A stretch of DNA of 64,000 bases from Collimonas sp. PA-H2 (lineage in GTDB: Bacteria > Pseudomonadota > Gammaproteobacteria > Burkholderiales > Burkholderiaceae_D), in NCBI RefSeq assembly GCF_002564105.1, contig NZ_PDBX01000001.1:2232001-2296000 (forward strand), read 5' to 3'. Shown here one piece after another: positions 1 to 8,260 of this stretch. A program made the translations under genes and the position numbers. Numbering within the stretch: the first letter of the stretch is position 1; the number at the start of each line of letters is the position of its first letter. The notes under the pieces were generated by a model. That model saw only the letters and a list, made by a program, of their open reading frames with translations. It was not told the origin of the DNA and made no database searches.

Positions 1-710
1 GCCGCTTCAGCTTCTGTCGTGGCGCGCACCACCAGCTTTTCGGTATCGCGCACAGACATGCGCTTGGCCACCACCTGGTTCGCCAGCGTGATCTGGGTGG
101 CGGCATCAACCGCCAGCAGCGCCCGCGCGTGGCCCATGTCGATATCGCCGGCCATCAGCATGGTCTGCACCGGCTTGGCCAGGTTCAGCAGGCGCAGCAG
201 GTTGGATACCGCGCTGCGCGAGCGCCCTACCGACACCGCTGCCTGCTCATGGGTGAAACTGAAATCTGTGATGAGGCGATGGATGCCCTGCGCCTCTTCC
301 AGCGGATTCAGGTCTTCGCGCTGCATGTTTTCGATCAGCGCCATCGCCGCCGTGGTCTGGTCGTCGACATCCTTGACCAGCACCGGCACCTCGATCAGGC
401 CAGCCATTTGCGCGGCCCGGAAGCGGCGCTCGCCGGCGATGATTTCATAGTGCTGGGCGCCGTTGTGCAAGGCGATCGGCCGCACCAGGATAGGCTGCAG
501 CAAGCCCTGCTCCTTGATCGACGACGCCAGCTCCGCCAATGCGCCTTCATCCATGCGGGTACGCGGCTGGTATTTACCCGCCTGCATGACCGTCACCGTC
601 AATACCGACGGTGCACCGGCCACTGTCGGCACCGCTTCAGTGATATCCGTCGATCCGCCCAGCAAGGCTTCGAGACCGCGACCCAGACCCTTTGATTTTT
701 TCGTGACCAT
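1..710 (-). CDS. parB: Chromosome partitioning protein ParB (3' end cut by window edge)
   Basis: ParB/Spo0J family CTPase clamp that loads on parS sites and, with ParA, segregates replication origins. Translation from the ATG at 710 begins MVTKKSKGLGRGLEALLGG, the usual ParB N-terminus. It continues into the ParB/Srx domain with 'YQPR' and the GERRFRA nucleotide-binding motif, then the HTH region (FTHEQAAVSVGRSRSAVSN). The frame stays open to base 1, so about 236 codons are visible and the C-terminal dimerisation domain lies outside. AGGAAAAG just upstream is the ribosome site. It lies downstream of parA in the same direction, separated by 161 bp holding short iterons and a DnaA box. Two exact parS sites are present at about 5.1 kb. 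Confidence 0.96.
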   Translation of the reverse strand, partial: MVTKKSKGLGRGLEALLGGSTDITEAVPTVAGAPSVLTVTVMQAGKYQPRTRMDEGALAELASSIKEQGLLQPILVRPIALHNGAQHYEIIAGERRFRAAQMAGLIEVPVLVKDVDDQTTAAMALIENMQREDLNPLEEAQGIHRLITDFSFTHEQAAVSVGRSRSAVSNLLRLLNLAKPVQTMLMAGDIDMGHARALLAVDAATQITLANQVVAKRMSVRDTEKLVVRATTEAEA

Positions 711-871
711 CTTTTCCTACCGTAGATTACTGACTACACGCTGGCAGCCTGTGGATAACTCAGTGGACAACTATGTGGGCAAGCCGGGAATAAACTGTGA
801 CTAAGCCCATGGATAACTTCTGTATTAACCGTGTATTACCGCTGTATTGGCTGTGTATTAGCTGTGACTAA
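711..871. repeat. parA-parB spacer with 11-bp iterons and a DnaA box
   Basis: The gap is unusually long for a par operon. Four head-to-tail 11-bp units beginning TGTATT lie at 821-831, 832-842, 843-853 and 854-864 (TGTATTAACCG, TGTATTACCGC, TGTATTGGCTG, TGTATTAGCTG). A perfect DnaA box (TGTGGATAA) lies at 750-758, with a weaker ATGGATAAC at about 809-817. On the minus strand the units contain TAATAC, which resembles a -10 element, so an internal parB promoter is possible. The function is inferred only. Confidence 0.6.
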
Positions 872-1642
872 CTACATGCTCTTGATGCGTTCCACCATCT
901 CGGCGCCAAAGGCGATATACGCCTGGGCACCCTTGGAAGCGGCATCGAAACTCACGCCCGGCATGCCGTACGACGGCGCTTCCGCCAGCCGCACATTGCG
1001 CGGGATCACAGTCTTGAACACCTTGTCGCCAAAATGCTTTTCCAGTTCTTCCGACACTTGTTGCGATAAAGTCATGCGCGGATCGAACATGACGCGCAGC
1101 AAGCCGATGATCTTCAGGTCCGGATTCAGGTTGGCGTGCACCTTCTTGATGGTGTTGACCAGGTCCGACAGACCTTCCAGCGCGTAGTATTCGCATTGCA
1201 TCGGGATGATGACGCCGTTGGCGGCGCACAGGCCGTTCAGGGTCAACATCGACAAGGCCGGCGGACAATCGATCAGGATGAAGTCGTATTCCTCGGCAAC
1301 CGTGGCGAAAGCATCCTTCAGGCGCTTCTCGCGGTTCTCCAGTTCGACCATTTCCACTTCGGCGCCGGCCAGTTCGCGATTCGCCGGCAAGACATCAAAG
1401 CCGCCGGTTTCCGAAGTCTTGCGCACCGACTTGATATCCGACATGCCCAGCAATACTTCATAAATCGAGGCAGTCAATGTGCCCTTGTTGATTCCGGCGC
1501 CCATGGTGGCGTTGCCTTGCGGGTCGAGATCGGCCAGCAGTACGCGCTGATTCAGTTGCGCAAGGCCGGCGGCCAGGTTCACGGCGGTGGTGGTTTTACC
1601 GACTCCGCCCTTTTGATTGGCGACACAAAATATTTTTGCCAT
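872..1642 (-). CDS. parA: Chromosome partitioning ATPase ParA/Soj
   Basis: Deviant Walker-type ATPase that forms nucleoid-bound gradients and moves ParB-parS complexes. The 256-residue length is typical of chromosomal ParA/Soj, which lacks the N-terminal HTH of plasmid ParA. KGGVGKTT (residues about 11-18) is the deviant Walker A with its signature first lysine. DLDPQGNAT follows at about 39-47, and LIDCPPALSMLT is the Walker B region. The stop lies inside the iteron stretch leading to parB. lysE ends 17 bp before its start, so lysE-parA-parB may be co-transcribed. Confidence 0.97.
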   Translation of the reverse strand: MAKIFCVANQKGGVGKTTTAVNLAAGLAQLNQRVLLADLDPQGNATMGAGINKGTLTASIYEVLLGMSDIKSVRKTSETGGFDVLPANRELAGAEVEMVELENREKRLKDAFATVAEEYDFILIDCPPALSMLTLNGLCAANGVIIPMQCEYYALEGLSDLVNTIKKVHANLNPDLKIIGLLRVMFDPRMTLSQQVSEELEKHFGDKVFKTVIPRNVRLAEAPSYGMPGVSFDAASKGAQAYIAFGAEMVERIKSM

Positions 1643-1659
1643 GTAGTGGTCTGGTCGTC

Positions 1660-2301
1660 TTAATTGGTGGTTAACTTGATGCCAAAACCGATCAGGAACA
1701 TTCCTGCGGCCCTGGAGGCGAATGCGGCGATACGGCGATTCTGTCCGAGGCGCTTAGCGGCAGTATTCCCGAGCAGTACCAGCAGACTACCGTAAATCAA
1801 TGTGCAACTGGAAATGATTGCGCCCATGGCCAGGAAAGTCAGGCTGCCGCGATGCGCCGCCGGATCGATGAACAGGGGGAAAAACGCCATGTAAAAGATA
1901 ATCGATTTCGGATTGACCAGCGTCACCAGGAAACCGCGGGTGAAATTGCCGCCGCTGGCCAAGCCGCTATCGCTCTCGACGCCGGCGTTGCCGTTCTTTT
2001 TAGCAAACAGCAATTTGCAGCCGAGGAAGGCCAGGTAGGCCGCGCCCAGATACTGCACGCCCTTGAACACCAGCGGATTGGCCGTCAGCAATGCCGCCAC
2101 GCCGATCGCCGCCAGGAACATCAACACCGCATCGCCCAGCATGACGCCGAGCACGGAAGCAAAGCCGCCGCGCAGGCCGGCCTTGCCGGCACAGGTCAGG
2201 ATGCAGAAAGTCCCTGCCCCGGGCAGCACCAGAAAGACTACGGTGGCGGCAATCAGCTGCCAGACGTCGGTAATGCCGAGGGTGTGAAAAAAGGCGCTCA
2301 T
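1660..2301 (-). CDS. LysE/RhtB family amino acid exporter
   Basis: Inner-membrane exporter of the LysE superfamily, which pumps amino acids or homoserine-lactone-like compounds outward. It has 213 residues, a normal length, and about six hydrophobic segments. The N-terminal stretch LVLPGAGTFCILTCAGKAGLR corresponds to the conserved PGP motif and the glycine-rich loop after helix 1. The family's usual 'PGP' appears here as 'PGAG'. NPKSIIFYMAFFPLFI in the middle is also diagnostic. It sits between rsmG and parA on the same strand, 19 bp from rsmG. The substrate cannot be told from sequence. Confidence 0.9.
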   Translation of the reverse strand: MSAFFHTLGITDVWQLIAATVVFLVLPGAGTFCILTCAGKAGLRGGFASVLGVMLGDAVLMFLAAIGVAALLTANPLVFKGVQYLGAAYLAFLGCKLLFAKKNGNAGVESDSGLASGGNFTRGFLVTLVNPKSIIFYMAFFPLFIDPAAHRGSLTFLAMGAIISSCTLIYGSLLVLLGNTAAKRLGQNRRIAAFASRAAGMFLIGFGIKLTTN

Positions 2302-2320
2302 GGTAATCCTGTTCCTGTTA

Positions 2321-2980
2321 TTACTTGCTACGTTTGATAAAGATCAGATGCCGTTCCGCATCCAGCCCCGGCACCGCCAGCGGCTTTATGTCCGTTACTT
2401 GCCAGCCGGCCGGCAGGCGGGCGATTTCCTCATCCGGCTTGACGCCCTTGAGCGCGATGAACTGGCCGTCATCTGTCAGCAAATGCGCCGACCAGTTGAT
2501 AAAATCGGCTAACTCAGCAAAAGCGCGCGAGGTGATCACATCGAATTTCTGCGCCACCTGCAGCTGCTCTACCCTGGCCGTATGGACGCTGACGTTGCTC
2601 AATCCCAATTCCGCTTTGACCTGGGTCAGGAATGCCGTTTTCTTGTGCACGGTGTCGATCATCGACACCCGCATCGCTGGCTTGGCTTTGCCGGCCCAGA
2701 TCGCCAGGATCATGCCCGGCAAACCACCGCCGGCGCCGACATCCAGCACATTCTCGGCCGCCGCAAAGGCCGGCACCACCGCCAGCGAATCCAGCAGATG
2801 ATGAGTCATCATCTGCGCCGGCTCGCGGATCGAGGTCAGGTTATAGACCTTGTTCCATTTCGCCAGCAAGTTCAGATAGGCCAGCAATTGCTGTTGCTGC
2901 TGCTGATCCAGCGCAATGCCTAATGTTTGTGCACCCTGCTGCAGGCTCGCTTCCAGCGACGCGGTCTGCGTTGAACTCAT
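2321..2980 (-). CDS. rsmG: 16S rRNA (guanine-527-N7)-methyltransferase RsmG (GidB)
   Basis: Methylates N7 of G527 in 16S rRNA using S-adenosylmethionine; loss gives low-level streptomycin resistance in other bacteria. The 219-residue length is typical. HHLLDSLAV precedes the SAM-binding segment VLDVGAGGGLPGMILAI (about residues 80-97), and 'VITSRAFAEL' is the conserved downstream motif. The N-terminus has a run of five glutamines (DQQQQQQ region, about residues 25-31). It lies 68 bp downstream of mnmG, the classic gidA-gidB order near origins. Confidence 0.96.
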   Translation of the reverse strand: MSSTQTASLEASLQQGAQTLGIALDQQQQQQLLAYLNLLAKWNKVYNLTSIREPAQMMTHHLLDSLAVVPAFAAAENVLDVGAGGGLPGMILAIWAGKAKPAMRVSMIDTVHKKTAFLTQVKAELGLSNVSVHTARVEQLQVAQKFDVITSRAFAELADFINWSAHLLTDDGQFIALKGVKPDEEIARLPAGWQVTDIKPLAVPGLDAERHLIFIKRSK

Positions 2981-3048
2981 GCTGCCACTCCTTGATTATC
3001 CCGGCAATTACCTGGGCGGTCGTTGTTTTTCATGCAATGCGTTTTTTA

Positions 3049-4971
3049 TCAGGCTGCCTTGTCATCTGCATTCAGACGCTTCATGCCCTTTTTCAGATGC
3101 ACCAGCAGCAGCGACAAGGCAGCCGGCGTGACGCCGGAAATGCGTGAAGCCTGGCCGAAGGTTTCCGGCCGGTGCAGGTTGAGCTTCTGCCGCACTTCGA
3201 TCGACAGGGCTTGCACTTCCATATAGTCGAGGTCGGCCGGCAGCTTGAGGTTTTCGTTGTGCTCGTGGCGCTCGACTTCGCGCGCCTGGCGGTCGATATA
3301 GCCGGCGTACTTGACCTGGATTTCGACCTGTTCCCTGACGCTGTCGTCCTCTACGCCTGGACCGCCAAGATCCTGGCCGTCGACACCCTTCAGCGTCATT
3401 AATTGATCATAAGTAACATTTGGCCGGCGCAACAGGTCGGCCAACGCGTATTCGCGCTCCATGGCCTTGCCCAGCAGGCGCTCGGCTTCGGCGTCGGCGA
3501 CGAGGCGCGGATTCACCCACGTGGAACGCAGGCGCTCCATCTCGACGGCGACCGCTTCGCGCTTCTTCTCGAACTGCGCCCATTGGACGTCGCCGACACA
3601 GCCAAGCTGGCGGCCGATTTCGGTCAGGCGCAGGTCGGCGTTGTCTTCGCGCAGGCTCAGGCGGTACTCGGCGCGGCTGGTGAACATGCGATACGGCTCC
3701 TGCACGCCCTGGGTGATCAGGTCGTCGACCAGCACGCCCAGATAAGCTTCGTCGCGGCGCGGCGTCCAGGCATCGCGTTCCTGTGTCTGCAGGGCAGCGT
3801 TCAAGCCCGCCAACATGCCCTGCGCGGCGGCTTCTTCGTAACCGGTGGTGCCGTTGATCTGGCCGGCGAAGTACAAGCCTTGAATCTGTTTGGTTTCCAG
3901 CGAAGCCTTCAGACCGCGCGGATCGAAGTAGTCGTATTCGATGGCGTAGCCGGGACGCAGGATGTGCGCGTTCTCCAGGCCACGCATAGAGTGCACTAGC
4001 GCCAGCTGCACATCGAACGGCAAGCTTGTCGAAATACCATTAGGGTAAAACTCGTTGGTAGTCAGCCCTTCCGGCTCCAGGAAGATCTGGTGTGAATCCT
4101 TGCCAGCGAAACGATGGATCTTGTCTTCGATCGACGGGCAGTAACGCGGCCCTACCCCTTCGATAACGCCGGTGTACATCGGGCTGCGGTCCAGGCCGGC
4201 GCGGATGATATCGTGGGTTTGCTGGTTGGTATGGGTGATCCAGCATGGCAGTTGCTGCGGGTGCATGGCGGCATTGCCCATGACCGAAAATACCGGCACT
4301 GGATCAAGATCGCCCGGTTGCGGCTCCATCACGGAAAAATCGATGGTACGGCCGTCGATGCGCGGCGGTGTCCCGGTCTTCAGGCGCCCTTGCGGCAGCT
4401 TCAATTCCTTCAGGCGCGCCGACAGAGAAATCGCAGGCGGATCGCCGGCACGGCCGGCGGAATAGTTATTGAGGCCGACGTGGATCTTACCATCCAGGAA
4501 AGTACCGGCGGTCAGCACCACTGCCCGACTGCGGAACTGGATGCCGACCTGAGTCACGGCGCCGACTACGCGGTCGCCTTCCACCAACAGATCATCCACG
4601 GCCTGCTGGAATAGCCAGAGATTTTCCTGGTTTTCCAGGCGCGAGCGGATGGCTTGCTTGTACAGGATGCGGTCGGCTTGCGCCCGGGTCGCCCGTACTG
4701 CAGGACCTTTGGAAGAATTCAGGATACGGAACTGGATACCCGCTTCATCGGTGGCGATTGCCATCGCACCGCCCATGGCATCGACTTCTTTCACAAGATG
4801 ACCCTTGCCTATCCCACCAATCGACGGGTTGCACGACATCTGGCCCAGTGTTTCGATATTGTGTGTCAACAATAGCGTTTTTTGGCCCATGCGGGCGGAT
4901 GCCAGCGCGGCTTCGGTGCCGGCATGACCGCCGCCAACGACGATTACATCAAAATGTGTAGGAAAAAGCAT
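3049..4971 (-). CDS. mnmG: tRNA uridine-5-carboxymethylaminomethyl modification enzyme MnmG (GidA)
   Basis: FAD-dependent partner of MnmE that installs the cmnm5 group on U34 of certain tRNAs. The 640-residue length is normal. The N-terminus carries the FAD dinucleotide fold ([20 protein letters not shown]) followed by the family signature '[16 protein letters not shown]' at about 46-61. A second signature, '[12 protein letters not shown]', lies near residue 275. [18 protein letters not shown] is the second conserved block. The region upstream of its start carries two parS sites. mnmE is not in the window. Confidence 0.97.
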   Translation of the reverse strand: MLFPTHFDVIVVGGGHAGTEAALASARMGQKTLLLTHNIETLGQMSCNPSIGGIGKGHLVKEVDAMGGAMAIATDEAGIQFRILNSSKGPAVRATRAQADRILYKQAIRSRLENQENLWLFQQAVDDLLVEGDRVVGAVTQVGIQFRSRAVVLTAGTFLDGKIHVGLNNYSAGRAGDPPAISLSARLKELKLPQGRLKTGTPPRIDGRTIDFSVMEPQPGDLDPVPVFSVMGNAAMHPQQLPCWITHTNQQTHDIIRAGLDRSPMYTGVIEGVGPRYCPSIEDKIHRFAGKDSHQIFLEPEGLTTNEFYPNGISTSLPFDVQLALVHSMRGLENAHILRPGYAIEYDYFDPRGLKASLETKQIQGLYFAGQINGTTGYEEAAAQGMLAGLNAALQTQERDAWTPRRDEAYLGVLVDDLITQGVQEPYRMFTSRAEYRLSLREDNADLRLTEIGRQLGCVGDVQWAQFEKKREAVAVEMERLRSTWVNPRLVADAEAERLLGKAMEREYALADLLRRPNVTYDQLMTLKGVDGQDLGGPGVEDDSVREQVEIQVKYAGYIDRQAREVERHEHNENLKLPADLDYMEVQALSIEVRQKLNLHRPETFGQASRISGVTPAALSLLLVHLKKGMKRLNADDKAA

Positions 4972-5067
4972 AGTGCGCCTCTTGGAGACGATGAATAACG
5001 GTGAGCAGAGGGGTGATTATAAAGCATGCAGCCCTGCCATACATTCGTATGCCGGACATACAACAGA

Positions 5068-5083
5068 TGTTTCACGTGGAACA
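5068..5083. promoter_or_regulatory. parS site 1 (ParB-binding centromere)
   Basis: TGTTTCACGTGGAACA is the reverse complement of the canonical 16-bp parS TGTTCCACGTGAAACA. It lies about 100 bp upstream of mnmG and about 4.4 kb from parB. Exact identity over 16 bp and the nearby parAB genes make this a confident call. Confidence 0.93.
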
Positions 5084-5100
5084 TATGAATATTGCGCGGC

Positions 5101-5145
5101 AAAAACAAAAGCGGCGATTGTTTCACGTGGAACAATCGCCGCTTT
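5101..5145 (-). terminator. Rho-independent terminator containing a parS site
   Basis: AAAGCGGCGATTGTT and AACAATCGCCGCTTT form 15-bp arms around a TCACGTGG centre (5108-5145). On the minus strand the hairpin is followed by a T-rich run (TTTTGTTTTTG). It lies 17 bp past the stop of the TauE/SafE permease gene. The hairpin loop and upper stem are the parS site itself. Confidence 0.8.
5119..5134. promoter_or_regulatory. parS site 2 (ParB-binding centromere)
   Basis: A second exact TGTTTCACGTGGAACA, 51 bp from the first and in the same orientation. It forms the centre of a longer inverted repeat (5108-5145) that also looks like the terminator of the leftward permease gene. Confidence 0.93.
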
Positions 5146-5162
5146 ACTAGAAATTCCCAGTC

Positions 5163-5936
5163 TTACTTTAGGAACGCATCGTAGCCAGTTTTTAGAATCA
5201 ACACCGATACCACGAATAAGAACAACTTCCTGACAAAGCCACTTCCATGTTTTAGCGCCAACCTGGTGCCTACCAAAGAACCGCCTACATTGCAGATAGC
5301 CATAATCAATCCAAGCTGCCAGATGATATGTCCGCTGTATCCAAACCAAAGCAAGGCTGCCAGGTTGGTTGCGACATTGATGACCTTGGATACAGCCGAG
5401 GCCGCCAGGAAATCGAAGCCGAAAAACCGCACAAACAGGAAAATCAGGAAGCTACCTGTACCAGGACCGAAAACACCGTCATAAAATCCGATGCCGCCGC
5501 CAATCAGCATCGCAAGCAGCTTTTCTTTTGAACCTGTATGCAGCGGTGCGTGGATGCTGCCGAAATCTTTCTTCTTCACCGTGTAGATAGCAACCGCCAG
5601 CAGGATAAAGGGTAAAGACTTGCGGATCGCTTCGGTCGGGATGTGGGTAACGGTATAAGCACCTAGGAAGGCAAACAGGAATGCCGCCCCCGCCGCCGGC
5701 AGTGCGGAGTTCCACGCTATCTTCACCCGTCGCGCAAAATTCACGGCAGCGGCGCCAGTACCAAAGATACCTGCCAGCTTATTGGTACCGAATATGGTTG
5801 CAGGGGTAGTATTCGGCAGCATCGCAAACAAGGCGGGAATCTGGATCAGCCCTCCTCCACCGACTACCGCATCAATCAAACCGGCAAGGAAACTGGCAAA
5901 CGCCAAAATAAAAAAGTCAGGGAATAACTCAGGCAT
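5163..5936 (-). CDS. TauE/SafE family sulfite/anion exporter
   Basis: Polytopic inner-membrane protein of the TauE/SafE (DUF81) family, associated with export or uptake of sulfite, sulfoacetate and other small organic anions. About seven to eight hydrophobic segments can be seen in two repeats, each starting with a glycine-rich signature: 'AGLIDAVVGGGGLIQIPAL' near the N-terminus and 'IGFYDGVFGPGTGSFLIF' in the middle. The ATG at 5936 gives 257 residues, the usual length. An upstream TTG at 5999 would add 21 less typical residues; neither start has a strong ribosome site. The substrate is unknown. Confidence 0.88.
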   Translation of the reverse strand: MPELFPDFFILAFASFLAGLIDAVVGGGGLIQIPALFAMLPNTTPATIFGTNKLAGIFGTGAAAVNFARRVKIAWNSALPAAGAAFLFAFLGAYTVTHIPTEAIRKSLPFILLAVAIYTVKKKDFGSIHAPLHTGSKEKLLAMLIGGGIGFYDGVFGPGTGSFLIFLFVRFFGFDFLAASAVSKVINVATNLAALLWFGYSGHIIWQLGLIMAICNVGGSLVGTRLALKHGSGFVRKLFLFVVSVLILKTGYDAFLK

Positions 5937-6167
5937 AGGATGTACTAGCAAAAATTGGAAGGCAGCCGGCAAGGGAGCATGGCTCAAGAAAACAGGCAAT
6001 TCTACGTCCCGTCGGCTGCACTGGCTTATCCGACGGCTATGTTATTTCATCATAGCTATCCAAGTAATTCCGTCATCTCGCATGGCACGCGAAGATGAGT
6101 TCAGATAAGCAACATGCCGGACAAGATACCAGCTGCCTATTATTTAAGCAGATGGATCAGGCCAGCT

Positions 6168-6225
6168 GCCCAAAGAAACAGCCCGTACAAGACAAGCTAT
6201 GTACGGGCGGCTGTTTGCTACCTGC
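6168..6225 (-). terminator. Terminator of the liv-type operon
   Basis: AACAGCC-CGTAC pairs with GTACG-GGCGGCTGTT (about 6177-6222). On the minus strand the hairpin follows livM by about 20 bp and leads into TTTCTTTG. Confidence 0.7.
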
Positions 6226-6242
6226 AAACTAAACAACAAGAA

Positions 6243-7223
6243 TCAATCGCCGCCGGATGATGATCGCCTGTTCAATGCGGCGGAAATCTCGCCCACTATC
6301 CCGCGCCGGAAAGCCAGCACGCAAACGATGAAGATGAAACCGGTGACGATAGTCACCGATTCGCCCAGTCCGCTAAACCATTCGATATGCGTCACCCCGG
6401 CCAGCCAGTTGCCGATATCGCCCAGCTTGTTTTCCAGCATGATGATGATCAGCGCACCGACAATCGGTCCGGTAATGGTACCCAGGCCGCCCACCAGAGT
6501 CATCAGCACCACCAGCCCGGACATGGTCCAGTGGACATCGGTCAGCGTTTCAAAACCCAGCACCACGGTCTTGGTGGAGCCGGCCAGGCCAGACAATGCG
6601 GCCGACAACACGAAGGCCAGCAGTTTGTAGCGGTTGACGTCATAGCCCAGGGAAATGGCGCGCGGCTCGTTTTCCTTGATGGCTTTCAACACCTGGCCGA
6701 AGGGAGAACTGACGGTGCGCATGATCAGGGCGAAGCCGGCCACCGCAATCGCCAGCACCACATAGTACAAAGTGAGGTCGTTGCCGAGGTCGATAAAGCC
6801 CAGCAAATGGCCGCGCGGCACGCCCTGCAAGCCATCCTCGCCGCCAGTGAAAGGCATTTGCAGACAGACGAAATACAGCATCTGCGCCAGCGCCAGGGTG
6901 ATCATGGTGAAGTAGATCCCCTGCCGCCGGATCGCCAGGCTGCCCATCACCAGGCCGATCAACGCACCGGCAGCGGTGCCGGCCAGCAGTCCAAGCTCGG
7001 TCGGCAAGCCCAAGGTTTGCAAGGCGTAGCCAGTCACATAGCCAGCGCCGCCAAAAAATGCGGCATGTCCAAACGACAACAATCCGGTAAAACCGATCAG
7101 CAGATTGAAGGCACAGGCGAACAGTGCGAAGCAAATGATCTTCATCAGGAACACCGGATAGACGCCGAACGGCGCCGCCAGCGCAGCGGCCAGCAGCAAG
7201 CCGTAACCAATTTTCTTATTCAT
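6243..7223 (-). CDS. livM: Branched-chain amino acid ABC transporter permease, LivM type
   Basis: Second inner-membrane subunit of a HAAT-type ABC importer. The protein has 326 residues and about nine hydrophobic segments. The family signature LLIGFTGLLSFGHAAFFGGAGY lies near residues 38-60, and the cytoplasmic coupling region 'AIKENEPRAISLGYD' lies in the second half. The ATG at 7223 is chosen because GGAG sits 8 bp upstream. An ATG at 7244 that overlaps the livH stop is possible. It is the last gene of a five-gene operon and is followed by a hairpin terminator. Confidence 0.93.
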   Translation of the reverse strand: MNKKIGYGLLLAAALAAPFGVYPVFLMKIICFALFACAFNLLIGFTGLLSFGHAAFFGGAGYVTGYALQTLGLPTELGLLAGTAAGALIGLVMGSLAIRRQGIYFTMITLALAQMLYFVCLQMPFTGGEDGLQGVPRGHLLGFIDLGNDLTLYYVVLAIAVAGFALIMRTVSSPFGQVLKAIKENEPRAISLGYDVNRYKLLAFVLSAALSGLAGSTKTVVLGFETLTDVHWTMSGLVVLMTLVGGLGTITGPIVGALIIIMLENKLGDIGNWLAGVTHIEWFSGLGESVTIVTGFIFIVCVLAFRRGIVGEISAALNRRSSSGGD

Positions 7224-7240
7224 TGTGAGTGCTCCGTCTC

Positions 7241-8125
7241 TCATTTCTCTTTGCCGAACAGGCCGGCAGGCCGGATCATCAGCACGATCGCCATCACGAT
7301 AAACACCACCGTGGCCGACGCTTCCGGATAGAACACCCGGGTCAGTCCCTCGATCACGCCCAGCGCCAGGCCGGTAACGATGGAGCCCATGATGGAGCCC
7401 ATGCCGCCGATCACTACAACCGCGAAGACGACGATAATCAGGTTGGAACCCATCAGAGGCGAGACCTGGATCACCGGCGCCGCCAGCACCCCGGCAAAGG
7501 CCGCCAAAGCGACGCCGAAGCCATAGGTCAAGGTCACCATCAGCGGCACGTTGACACCAAAGGCTTCCACCAGTTTCGGATTCTCGGTGCCGGCGCGCAG
7601 GTAAGCGCCAAGCTTGGTCTTCTCGATCACGAACCAGGTAGCGAAACACACCGTCAGCGAGGCCAGCACCACCCAGGCGCGGTAATTCGGCAGCACCATG
7701 AAGCCGAGGTCGGTAGCGCCGCTCAGTGCATCAGGCACCGAATACGGCTGCCCTGAGACGCCGTAGAACGAGCGGAAGATACCCTCCACCATCAAGGTGA
7801 TGCCGAAGGTCAGCAGCAAGCCATACAGGTGATCCAGCTTGTACAGCCAGCGCAGCATGGTCTTCTCGATGATGACGCCGAACAGGCCCACCAGCAGCGG
7901 CGCCAGGGCCAGCATCACCCAGTAGTTGAGGTTGAAATAGGTCAGCCCGATCCAGGCCAGGAAGGCGCCCATCATGTACAGCGCGCCGTGGGCGAAGTTG
8001 ATCACGTTGAGCAGGCCGAAGATCACCGCCAGGCCCAGCGACAGCATCGCATAGAAGGAGCCGTTGACCAGTCCCAGCAATAGCTGGCTCATCAAGGCTT
8101 GCAAGGGAATGCCGAAAATTTCCAT
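7241..8125 (-). CDS. livH: Branched-chain amino acid ABC transporter permease, LivH type
   Basis: First permease subunit of the HAAT-type importer, 294 residues, usual for LivH. It shows the signature LVNGSFYAMLSLGLAVIFGLLNVINFAHGALYM at its N-terminus (about residues 19-51) and the conserved coupling segment 'LRAGTENPKLVEAFGVNV'. It ends 17 bp before the livM start. A 135-bp gap with a hairpin separates it from the binding-protein gene upstream. Confidence 0.94.
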   Translation of the reverse strand: MEIFGIPLQALMSQLLLGLVNGSFYAMLSLGLAVIFGLLNVINFAHGALYMMGAFLAWIGLTYFNLNYWVMLALAPLLVGLFGVIIEKTMLRWLYKLDHLYGLLLTFGITLMVEGIFRSFYGVSGQPYSVPDALSGATDLGFMVLPNYRAWVVLASLTVCFATWFVIEKTKLGAYLRAGTENPKLVEAFGVNVPLMVTLTYGFGVALAAFAGVLAAPVIQVSPLMGSNLIIVVFAVVVIGGMGSIMGSIVTGLALGVIEGLTRVFYPEASATVVFIVMAIVLMIRPAGLFGKEK

Positions 8126-8185
8126 GGCAATATCATCTAAAAATCACTCGTGCGAGTGAAGAACAATCAAACAGCGCAAGGGCGC

Positions 8186-8220
8186 GCGGATCTCCGCAAA
8201 GATCCACGCACGCATAGAAC
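8186..8220 (-). other. Intra-operon hairpin after the binding-protein gene
   Basis: GCGGATCT and AGATCCACGC (about 8196-8213) form a stem in the gap between livK and livH. There is no U-tract, so it is more likely an mRNA-stabilising or attenuating stem than a full terminator. Such stems are common behind periplasmic binding-protein genes, whose product is needed in excess. Confidence 0.45.
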
Positions 8221-8260
8221 TGGCTAGGCCAGGCACAGTGCTCAAAAAATCAGCGCGCCA

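Noticed and set aside
711..871. parA-parB gap as the replication origin itself
   Set aside because: It has one perfect DnaA box and short iterons but no AT-rich unwinding stretch, while 15.7-16.3 kb has at least nine boxes and trio tracts.
3512..3527. CCCACGTGGAAC inside mnmG as a further parS
   Set aside because: It shares only the CACGTGGAAC half and lacks the TGTTT arm, so it does not qualify as a parS site.
5936..5999. Longer TauE/SafE protein from the TTG at 5999
   Set aside because: The extra residues (MPVFLSHAPLPAAFQFLL...) do not fit the family N-terminus, and the first membrane helix begins directly after the ATG at 5936. The ribosome sites do not decide it.
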